Position numbers and translations under genes: made by a program. A stretch of DNA of 22,519 nucleotides. Source: an uncultured Bacteroidales bacterium (GTDB lineage Bacteria; Bacteroidota; Bacteroidia; Bacteroidales; Paludibacteraceae). This document shows positions 1 to 6,410 of the stretch, in pieces; position 1 is the stretch's first letter; each line of letters begins with the position of its first letter. The stretch lies in NCBI GenBank assembly GCA_937911235.1, contig CALDPN010000077.1, positions 1 to 22,519 of the forward strand, in the 5' to 3' direction. The notes beneath the pieces were generated by a model. That model was not told the origin of the DNA. It worked only from the letters and a program-made list of their open reading frames with translations, and made no database searches.

Positions 1-235
1 CTTGTAAAGATCCGTGTACAGCACCAGCTGCACCACCTTCTGATTGCATTTCTTGTACCAATACAGTTTCGCCAAAAATGTTTTTGCGACCTGCAGCAGA
101 CCATTCATCTACATATTCTGCCATAGTAGAAGATGGTGTGATAGGATAAATAGCAGCTACTTCTGAGAACATATATGAAATATGTGCAGCAGCTTGGTTA
201 CCATCACAGGTTAGAAATTTTTTTTCTTTTGCCAT
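1..235 (-). CDS. nifJ: Pyruvate:ferredoxin (flavodoxin) oxidoreductase, N-terminal part
   Basis: Seen: an ORF starting with ATG at 233-235 and running off the left edge, about 78 residues. It contains the strongly conserved start of PFOR: a CDGNQAAAHISYMFSEVAA stretch, then AIYPITPSSTMAEYVDEW, then a segment ending MQSEGGAAGAVHGSLQ. Known of the family: a cytosolic thiamine-diphosphate and Fe-S enzyme that oxidises pyruvate to acetyl-CoA and reduces ferredoxin, typical of anaerobes. The YPITPSS segment belongs to the pyruvate-binding domain I. It lies 39 bases downstream of rho on the same strand with no clear TAnnTTTG promoter in the gap, so cotranscription with rho is possible but not shown. 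The cofactor-binding domains lie outside the window. Confidence 0.93.
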   Translation of the reverse strand, partial: MAKEKKFLTCDGNQAAAHISYMFSEVAAIYPITPSSTMAEYVDEWSAAGRKNIFGETVLVQEMQSEGGAAGAVHGSLQ

Positions 236-274
236 TGTTTTAAAAATTATATGTAAAAATTAATTTAATTTTCT

Positions 275-1657
275 CTATGAATTCATAGATAGTAGGAACT
301 CTTCGTTGTTCATGGTTCCTTCCATTTGTTTCTTTAAGAATTCCATAGCTTCTATAGAATTCATGTCTGAAAGGTGTTGGCGTGTAATCCAAACCCTTCT
401 CATTGTATTTTCGTCTAATAGTAGATCGTCTCTACGAGTGCCAGATGCCATAATGTCGATAGCAGGGAAGATTCTGCGGTTAGATAATTTACGGTCTAAT
501 TGAAGTTCCATATTACCTGTTCCTTTGAATTCTTCGAAGATAACATCATCCATTTTAGAACCTGTTTCTGTAAGTGCTGTAGCAATAATGGTTAAACTAC
601 CACCATTTTCAATGTTACGAGCTGCACCAAAGAAACGTTTTGGTTTGTGAAGCGCATTTGAGTCCACACCACCAGAAAGCACTTTACCAGAAGCAGGAGC
701 TGTGGTATTGTATGCACGAGCAAGGCGTGTAATAGAGTCTAGTAGGATAACCACGTCGTGACCGCATTCTACAAGGCGTTTTGCTTTTTCGTGAACAATA
801 GAAGCCACTTTTACGTGCTTTTCTGCTGGTTCGTCAAATGTAGATGAAATCACTTCAGCTCTTACACTACGAGCCATATCTGTTACTTCTTCAGGACGTT
901 CGTCTATTAGAAGAATAATCATGTAAACCTCTGGGTTGTTTTCTAAAATAGCATTAGCAAGTTCTTTTAAAAGAACAGTTTTACCAGTTTTAGGTTGCGC
1001 CACAATTAAGCCACGTTGACCTTTACCAATAGGGCTAAATAAATCTACTATTCTAGTAGCCATAGTGGTATTCTTACCACCGCATAGGTTGAATTTTTCG
1101 TCTGGGAATAGAGGAGTTAGGTGCTCAAATGGCACTCTATCGCGCACAAATTCTGGGTCGCGACCATTGATTTTCTCTACTCTTACAAGTGGGAAGTATT
1201 TTTCGCCTTCTTTTGGAGGACGGATAGGACCTTCCACTGTGTCGCCAGTTTTAAGACCAAAAAGTCTTATTTGTGATTGAGAAACGTATATATCGTCTGG
1301 AGATGGAAAATAATCGTACTCTGGAGAACGAAGGAATCCATATCCATCTTGAACAATTTCTAATACACCTGTACCTTTTATGATATCGTCAAACTCGTAT
1401 GGTTTGTCTGCTTTTTCAAAAGGTCTTTCTGTAACAACTTTTTTCTCAGTTTTAGAAAGTATAGTTTCTACTTTTTCAGTTGATTCTACTGCTTCTACAA
1501 CTTCTTGAATTGCTTTTTCTTCTGTGATAGGATTAGATGGGGCTGCCATAATAGTATCAGGTGCTACCTCTACTACTGGCTCGGCTGCGGGCGCTTCTAC
1601 AGGAGTAACTTTAATACGTGCCCTTCTTTTCTTTACGATTTCTTCTGCCATAAACAT
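275..1657 (-). CDS. rho: Transcription termination factor Rho
   Basis: Hexameric RNA helicase that terminates transcription. Seen (460 residues from the ATG at 1657): a cold-shock-like RNA-binding domain at about 95-165 (GVLEIVQDGYGFLRSP, then DDIYVSQSQIRLF), the Walker A segment QPKTGKT at 221-227, Walker B near the ILLLDSITRLARAYN stretch, and the conserved GGVDSNALHKPKRFFGAARN segment. Residues 1-90 are low-complexity (Pro, Ala, Glu, Val, Lys), and I do not see the usual RHO_N helical bundle there. Start: the reading frame is open to a TTG at 1669, but ATGs at 1657 and 1651 (MAEEIVKK) are more likely; no Shine-Dalgarno separates them. It has its own promoter at 1762-1793, overlapping the amylase terminator. 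PFOR follows 39 bases downstream. Confidence 0.97.
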   Translation of the reverse strand: MFMAEEIVKKRRARIKVTPVEAPAAEPVVEVAPDTIMAAPSNPITEEKAIQEVVEAVESTEKVETILSKTEKKVVTERPFEKADKPYEFDDIIKGTGVLEIVQDGYGFLRSPEYDYFPSPDDIYVSQSQIRLFGLKTGDTVEGPIRPPKEGEKYFPLVRVEKINGRDPEFVRDRVPFEHLTPLFPDEKFNLCGGKNTTMATRIVDLFSPIGKGQRGLIVAQPKTGKTVLLKELANAILENNPEVYMIILLIDERPEEVTDMARSVRAEVISSTFDEPAEKHVKVASIVHEKAKRLVECGHDVVILLDSITRLARAYNTTAPASGKVLSGGVDSNALHKPKRFFGAARNIENGGSLTIIATALTETGSKMDDVIFEEFKGTGNMELQLDRKLSNRRIFPAIDIMASGTRRDDLLLDENTMRRVWITRQHLSDMNSIEAMEFLKKQMEGTMNNEEFLLSMNS

Positions 1658-1726
1658 TGAACTTTGCAACTGTATGCAAAGTGGAGGGAAATAAAATAAG
1701 GTATTGTTATTATATATAATTGAAAT

Positions 1727-1749
1727 ACAAGAGTGTAGTGGGCTCTTGT
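1727..1749 (-). other. Hairpin in the rho 5' leader
   Basis: Perfect 7-bp inverted repeat ACAAGAG / CTCTTGT with a 9-base loop, lying just after the predicted rho start point (about 1755) and about 70 bases before the start codon. No U-run follows, so it is not an intrinsic terminator. rho is autoregulated in several bacteria; a role for this hairpin is only inference. Confidence 0.35.
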
Positions 1750-1761
1750 TTTAACGTCGTG

Positions 1762-1793
1762 CAAATTTACTACTTTTTTTATGTAGTGACAAA
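1762..1793 (-). promoter_or_regulatory. Bacteroidota-type promoter of rho
   Basis: On the minus strand: TTTG (1793-1790), 20 bases, then TAAATTTG (1769-1762). This matches the Bacteroidota sigma-factor consensus TTTG-N19..21-TAnnTTTG. The predicted start near 1755 gives a leader of about 100 bases. The TTTG box touches the last bases of the amylase terminator. Confidence 0.75.
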
Positions 1794-1823
1794 AAAAAGC
1801 GGTGTTTTTTACACCGCTTTTTT
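1793..1823 (-). terminator. Intrinsic terminator after the amylase gene
   Basis: Inverted repeat AGCGGTGT / ACACCGCT flanked by A6 and T6 runs, with a five-base T loop, 20 bases beyond the amylase stop codon. The A and T runs make it formally bidirectional, but only the minus-strand gene ends here. Confidence 0.85.
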
Positions 1824-1842
1824 AAAGTTTTATAGAGAATTG

Positions 1843-4539
1843 TTATTTGCGAATAACTTTGCTTCTTACAACGTCTCCGTTTTGTAACATAATATTTACG
1901 AAGTACATTGAAGGATTTAGAGCAGATAAATCAATCTCGTTAGAGTTTGTTCTAATTACCTCGCTACCATTGATTGCGTTGATAACTACTTCTTCAATAG
2001 CTTCGTCGCAGCTGATTGTGATGTAGTCGCTAGTTGGGTTAGGGTAGATAACCATATTTACAGTTTCTGCTTCGATGATTGCAGATGCGCCTGTTGTATA
2101 TGATAATGTTAAAGTACCATTGCCATTGTCTGATAGTGTGAAGTCTACAGTACCAGCTGGAACACCAACTTTTTCAAAGATAGTTTCTGAAGATTTTTCA
2201 AATACAGCTGTGCCACTTGTGCCTACAGGAACGAATGTAGCTGTGCTGAACCAGTTTGCGTTATCACCAGTTTTTAGACATACATATGAATCCTCTGCAA
2301 ATGTTACAGTAAGTTTACCGTTTACAAATTTGTAGTCGCCAACAGTTTCCCAATCTTCGCCGAAGCCATAGTCTGCACCGTTAATCCAACCTACTAGGTA
2401 GTAATCTCCTGAAGGAGCAGGACCAACTGGGGTGTCAGGATCAACAGGGGTATCTGGAATAACTGGAGTGTCAGGACCTTCTGGTATTACAGGAGTGTCT
2501 GGTGTTGGAGCAGATGAGCAATCTGTGCCTGCACCAAAGTAAACGTTATCAGCTTGGAATTTTAGTTTTAGGTATACTGAATAGCAACCATCTTCGCTAA
2601 CGCTGAAGTCTGTGCCCGAACCTGTGATACTTGTGATACTAGCAGGGTCTACAGTTACGCTTCCCCAAGTTTCGCCATTTGAATTATTGTAGAATACAAA
2701 TGTATCGCCAGCTTTAAGAGATACGTTTGGTAGAGCAAATTGGTTGTATGAAGGGTCCATATCCCATGCGCCTTGGTCTTCCATGTTGTAAAGGTCTTTA
2801 CCGTTTACATATAGGCTGTAACCTGTACCGCCAGGTGTTGGGTCTGGAGTAGGAGTAGGGTCAGGTGTTGGAGTAGGGTCTGGATCTGGAGTTGGTGTTG
2901 GAGTTACACTACCACAACCTGTACCAGGACCGATATACATGCTATCGTTTTGATACATCATTTTGATGTAGAAATCGTAGCAACCCGCTACATTACAAGT
3001 AACACTAGATGTACCTTCAGTAAAGTTTGCATATTCACCGTATGGTTCGATAGCCATTACCCAACCAGCTTTGTTAACTAGGTCGTATGTTACGAATGTA
3101 TCACCAGCTTTTAGTTCTACAGAAACCATGTATTCTTCGTGGTCTGAGTTTGCAGATTTACCCATATATGTTGCAGGATAGTCTGTTGAACCATTTACAC
3201 GGATAGCGTAGCTTTGGCTAGCTACAGGGGTGTCAGGATCTACTGGACCAACAGGAGTGTCTGGAACAACTACTTGAGAACTTGTGTAATAAGCCCAGCC
3301 GTTACCGCTACATGCTTTTGTGTAGCCAGCAGGGTCAGACCAACCGCTACCTACGAAGCAGATTAGAGTACCATTTTTACCAGTAGTTGTACTTTGGTAG
3401 TATGAGCCACCACCTGCTGTAGTACATGCAGATTGGCTGTGAACACCCATAGCTTTACGAGTAGCAATCATTTTTTTGATATCTGCTTTGCATTCTTTCC
3501 AGTGAGGGTAGAATACGCAAGGAATACCTGGTTGAGCTAGTAGAACTGCGTTAGCTTTTGTCCAGTCGCCACCATATTTGCTGCCATCGCGGAATGTATC
3601 GTGGTTATCAATAAATGTTACTGCGTAACGTTTCATTTCGTCAGCACCGCAAAGACCATTAGGTACTTTGTAGCCGTTTACCATAGCACCAAAGTTGTTG
3701 CTAGCTAATCCATTGTTAAATGCAGCATATTTGTTAGGGAAGTCGAACGCCATAGAAGTTTTGCCTGTCTCGTTGATCCAGTTTTTAACTGCGTCGTAGT
3801 TACCATCCCAATATTCACCTACAGACATATAAGCACCACCTGCAGCGTTGTAGTCTTTTGTGTATTTACCTAAGTAACCTTTAACAAGGTCGTAACGCCA
3901 ACCGTCATAACCCATTTCGTTTTTCATCCATTTTAGGTATGCTTTGATAGCATTTTGGATTGTGGTGTTAGAGTGGTCAAGGTCACGAGAAGCACAGTAG
4001 CCACCAGAAGCTTCGCAAACATATTCGTATCCAGCGTCTTTAGCGCCTGTACATGAATGTCCATTTTTTGCAGCATCATCATCTTTACAGATGAATTGTG
4101 CACTTGGATATAATGTGAATGAACCGTATGTGCCAAAATTTTCATTGCAGAAGTCTGTCCAGTTATAATTACCATCGCGGTGGTTTACAACGATGTCGGC
4201 AACGCAACGTGTACCTTTTGCTTTAAATGAAGAGATTAGTTTTTTAAGCTGAGGTGCTGTACCCCAATCAGAGTTTTGATTAGACCATTCTTTTGGGTGG
4301 TAACCTGTACCGCCACTTGATTTTGCTGATGGTGGTAACCATACAAGGTCGAACGATTCTGCAATTTCGTCCACCATGTTTTGCACGTCATTCCATCTTG
4401 TACTACCATAACCCTTATCGGTGTAAGAGTCCCAATAGAAGCCTTGTAGCATTACGTCAGGAGCATTTGCTGGTGCTTGTGCAGAGATGAAACCGCAGCT
4501 AGCAGCAATAAGTCCTAGTAAAAGAACAAATTTTTTCAT
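1843..4539 (-). CDS. Secreted GH13 alpha-amylase with starch-binding-like repeats and a T9SS sorting domain
   Basis: Predicted extracellular or cell-surface starch hydrolase, 898 residues. Signal peptide 1-20 (MKKFVLLLGLIAASCGFISA). GH13 catalytic barrel at about 25-420 with all four conserved regions: DIVVNH (115-120), GWRYD with nucleophile Asp217, GEYWDG with acid/base Glu242, and FIDNHD with Asp314. The QGFYWD start and the WLPP segment resemble plant-type (GH13_6-like) enzymes; that subfamily is my inference. Then come two related beta-rich repeats (about 443-542 and 573-674; both contain LKAGDTFV and GCYxxYxK), separated by TP/DP linkers, a third GDYYLVGWINGA domain (711-815) resembling starch-binding modules, and a C-terminal YPNPTSDYITI segment (about 828-898) typical of T9SS type A sorting domains. 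The frame is open to an ATG at 4587, but that codon lies inside the promoter at 4585-4616, so the start is 4539. Confidence 0.95.
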   Translation of the reverse strand: MKKFVLLLGLIAASCGFISAQAPANAPDVMLQGFYWDSYTDKGYGSTRWNDVQNMVDEIAESFDLVWLPPSAKSSGGTGYHPKEWSNQNSDWGTAPQLKKLISSFKAKGTRCVADIVVNHRDGNYNWTDFCNENFGTYGSFTLYPSAQFICKDDDAAKNGHSCTGAKDAGYEYVCEASGGYCASRDLDHSNTTIQNAIKAYLKWMKNEMGYDGWRYDLVKGYLGKYTKDYNAAGGAYMSVGEYWDGNYDAVKNWINETGKTSMAFDFPNKYAAFNNGLASNNFGAMVNGYKVPNGLCGADEMKRYAVTFIDNHDTFRDGSKYGGDWTKANAVLLAQPGIPCVFYPHWKECKADIKKMIATRKAMGVHSQSACTTAGGGSYYQSTTTGKNGTLICFVGSGWSDPAGYTKACSGNGWAYYTSSQVVVPDTPVGPVDPDTPVASQSYAIRVNGSTDYPATYMGKSANSDHEEYMVSVELKAGDTFVTYDLVNKAGWVMAIEPYGEYANFTEGTSSVTCNVAGCYDFYIKMMYQNDSMYIGPGTGCGSVTPTPTPDPDPTPTPDPTPTPDPTPGGTGYSLYVNGKDLYNMEDQGAWDMDPSYNQFALPNVSLKAGDTFVFYNNSNGETWGSVTVDPASITSITGSGTDFSVSEDGCYSVYLKLKFQADNVYFGAGTDCSSAPTPDTPVIPEGPDTPVIPDTPVDPDTPVGPAPSGDYYLVGWINGADYGFGEDWETVGDYKFVNGKLTVTFAEDSYVCLKTGDNANWFSTATFVPVGTSGTAVFEKSSETIFEKVGVPAGTVDFTLSDNGNGTLTLSYTTGASAIIEAETVNMVIYPNPTSDYITISCDEAIEEVVINAINGSEVIRTNSNEIDLSALNPSMYFVNIMLQNGDVVRSKVIRK

Positions 4540-4584
4540 AGTTAATAATTTATAGTTAAGTTTGTAATAAGCACAAATTCGTTG

Positions 4585-4616
4585 CAAAGGTACGTATAAT
4601 AACTGAAACCCGCAAA
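4585..4616 (-). promoter_or_regulatory. Bacteroidota-type promoter of the amylase gene
   Basis: Minus strand: TTTG (4616-4613), exactly 20 bases, then TACCTTTG (4592-4585). Both boxes match the consensus perfectly. The predicted start near 4578 gives a leader of about 38 bases before the ATG at 4539 and rules out the ATG at 4587. Confidence 0.85.
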
Positions 4617-4657
4617 CGTTCTCAAATTTTTAACATAAAAAATGCTAAAATTAAGGT

Positions 4658-4670
4658 CTAACTCCTAACT
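4658..4670. repeat. GAGTTAG heptamer repeat, copy after truA
   Basis: Just under two units of the 7-base repeat (plus strand CTAACTCCTAACT). It overlaps the truA stop codon TAG (4669-4671). It is the same unit as at 5401-5432 and 6382-6410. Confidence 0.7.
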
Positions 4671-5400
4671 AATACATCACATTAGTTAGATATAGTCCGT
4701 GGGCAGGGGCAGAAGTGCCGGCTTTGCAACGGTCTTTGCTTTCGATTATTTTGCAGAAACCATCTACAGTGATTTTCTTTGTGCCCACCATAAGAAGTGT
4801 GCCTACAATGGCGCGTACCATATTGCGTAGGAAGCGGTCTGCACTAATGTGGAATACCCAGTGAGATGGTGAAACTTGCTCCCAACGTGCTTCGTAAATG
4901 GTGCAGTTGTTTGTTTTAACGTCGGTATGTAGTTTGCTAAAACTAGTGAAGTCTATGTAGTTAAATAGTTTGGCAGCTGCCTCGTTCATGGCATCAAAAT
5001 CGAGTGCGCCAGGGTAGAAATACGCTGTTTCGGTGCTGAAAACACATTTTTCTGTTACTAAATGGTATTCGTAACTGCGTTTTGTGGCACTAAAGCGTGC
5101 ATGTAGCTCGTCTGCTACTTGCTCTATTTTTTGAATAGCAATATCGGCAGGTAAAAAGCAGTTTAGTCTGCGTGGAAGTTCTTTTGCGTCAAAATTTACA
5201 TATGTATCGAAATGGGCAATCATCATTTTGGCATGCACACCAGTGTCTGTTCTACCAGCACCTACAATGCTAATTTCGGTGCGCAGAATAGTACTAAGAG
5301 CCTTTTCTAAAGTCTCTTGCACACTACTACCATTTGGTTGCACTTGCCAACCATGATAGTTTTTGCCATTGTATGATAATGTTATAAAATATCTGCTCAT
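4669..5400 (-). CDS. truA: tRNA pseudouridine(38-40) synthase
   Basis: Converts uridines 38-40 in the anticodon stem-loop of many tRNAs to pseudouridine. Seen: 243 residues, a normal family length. N-terminal YNGKNYHGWQVQP, then GAGRTDTGVHAKM with the catalytic Asp52, an RLNCFLPADIAIQ segment, an FxxHTDVKTNNCTI region, and RFLRNMVRAIVGTL near the C-terminus. All are TruA hallmarks. The start ATG at 5400 is preceded by the heptamer repeat, which on this strand reads GGAGTT just before the ATG and so supplies a Shine-Dalgarno-like AGGAG. Last gene of the apparent run pseudo-S46, pdxB, truA; 26 bases after pdxB. Confidence 0.97.
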   Translation of the reverse strand: MSRYFITLSYNGKNYHGWQVQPNGSSVQETLEKALSTILRTEISIVGAGRTDTGVHAKMMIAHFDTYVNFDAKELPRRLNCFLPADIAIQKIEQVADELHARFSATKRSYEYHLVTEKCVFSTETAYFYPGALDFDAMNEAAAKLFNYIDFTSFSKLHTDVKTNNCTIYEARWEQVSPSHWVFHISADRFLRNMVRAIVGTLLMVGTKKITVDGFCKIIESKDRCKAGTSAPAHGLYLTNVMY

Positions 5401-5432
5401 AACTCCTAACTCCTAACTCCTAACTCCTAACT
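5401..5432. repeat. GAGTTAG heptamer array between pdxB and truA
   Basis: Four tandem AACTCCT units on the plus strand (5401-5428) plus a partial fifth. On the coding (minus) strand they read AGGAGTT repeatedly. The array fills the whole pdxB-truA spacer, supplies the TAG stop of pdxB (5427-5429) and ends directly against the truA ATG. Confidence 0.95.
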
Positions 5433-6380
5433 GATAACAATGTTATCTCTTCTTATCGGATAATTATTCCTAAACTGTTCAAACAGTTCTGGATGTGCTT
5501 TAAGAGCATTGCTTTCACCTTCTATATAATAAGGTATGCCTTTTTCACCCGGAACTTCTATTTTGATGTCTTTTTCTATGCCAAAAAACTTACAAACAGC
5601 CTCCACTGCCATGCGTGTGCCGTTGGCTTTGCCATCAACAGAGTAACCAGCAATGTGTGGAGTGCCTAAAACTACTTTTTCAAGTAGAGGTAGTGAAATA
5701 TTTGGTTCGTTTTCCCAACAGTCTAAAACCACGTCACCTTTATAATTAAGTAGGGCTTCTGTGGCACAAACCTCGCCGCGAGCAGCGTTTATTATAAGAG
5801 GTGTATTTTTGCAAGACGCCAAAAAATCTTCGTTAATTATATGATATGTTTCTTTGTTTAGCGGGGTGTGAATGGTAATAATGTCGGCTTGCGTTTGTAT
5901 TTCTTCTAAAGAAACAAAGTTTGCTGAACCCTCTTTTGCCTCACGTGGCGGATCGTTTAAAAGCACCTTCATCCCTAAGTTTGAAGCCATTTTTGCTACA
6001 CGTGAACCTACATTACCCACACCTATAATGCCAATTGTTTTGCCGTTTAGGCTATCGCCAAAAATAGTGGTAAGTGCAGCGTGTATGTAATTGTTTACGC
6101 TATCGGCATTGCAACCTGGGCAGTTTGTCCACTCAATGCCGTTTTCTTCACAATATTTGGTGTCGATATGATCGAAGCCAATGGTGGCAGTGGCAATAAA
6201 GCGCACTTTGCTACCGCTTAGCAGTGCTTTGTTGCATTTTGCGCGGGTGCGAATTATTAGTGCGTCAGCATCACGTACCGCCTCTGCAGTAAATTCGGCA
6301 GGTGATAGGTATTCCACTTGGGCTACGTCGTCAAGTAGTCCTTTAAGGAATGGTATGTATGCGTCGGCGATAACTTTCAC
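5427..6380 (-). CDS. pdxB: Erythronate-4-phosphate dehydrogenase
   Basis: NAD-dependent 2-hydroxyacid dehydrogenase; second step of DXP-independent pyridoxal 5'-phosphate synthesis, in the cytosol. Seen: substrate-binding half with TATIGFDHID and CPGCNADSVNNYI; Rossmann motif GIIGVGNVGSRVAKM (GxGxxG at 120-125); catalytic residues Arg201 (NAARGE), Glu225 (WENEP) and His242 (TPHIAGYS). The PGCN and AGYS motifs separate PdxB from other family members. 317 residues against about 378 in E. coli: the C-terminal dimerisation region is short, ending soon after FRNNYPIRRD. The start is GTG at 6380, giving MKVIADAYIP in register with the known start MKILVDENMP. No Shine-Dalgarno is seen. It lies 18 bases after the upstream gene, inside a heptamer repeat. 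Confidence 0.95.
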   Translation of the reverse strand: MKVIADAYIPFLKGLLDDVAQVEYLSPAEFTAEAVRDADALIIRTRAKCNKALLSGSKVRFIATATIGFDHIDTKYCEENGIEWTNCPGCNADSVNNYIHAALTTIFGDSLNGKTIGIIGVGNVGSRVAKMASNLGMKVLLNDPPREAKEGSANFVSLEEIQTQADIITIHTPLNKETYHIINEDFLASCKNTPLIINAARGEVCATEALLNYKGDVVLDCWENEPNISLPLLEKVVLGTPHIAGYSVDGKANGTRMAVEAVCKFFGIEKDIKIEVPGEKGIPYYIEGESNALKAHPELFEQFRNNYPIRRDNIVIS

Positions 6381-6381
6381 T

Positions 6382-6410
6382 GAGTTAGGAGTTAGGGGTT
6401 AGGAGTGAGG
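6382..6410. repeat. GAGTTAG heptamer array between the pseudo-S46 gene and pdxB
   Basis: Four near-identical units on the plus strand (GAGTTAG, GAGTTAG, GGGTTAG, GAGTGAG). The orientation is opposite to the arrays at 4658 and 5401. It fills the 18-base spacer and provides the last codons and the TAA stop of the upstream gene. Confidence 0.9.

Noticed and set aside
275..288. Perfect 14-bp palindrome CTATGAATTCATAG at the end of rho, as a possible operator for PFOR
   Set aside because: It encodes the last codons and stop of Rho (SMNS), so the symmetry is easily explained by coding sequence, and no promoter lies beside it.
2075..2335. Plus-strand ORFs inside the amylase gene (also at 4293-4490)
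   Set aside because: Shadow frames opposite a well-supported coding region, with no domain, signal peptide or promoter.
4539..4587. Upstream ATG at 4587 as the amylase start
   Set aside because: The codon overlaps the perfect -7 box, so it cannot be in the transcript, and the signal peptide begins exactly at 4539.
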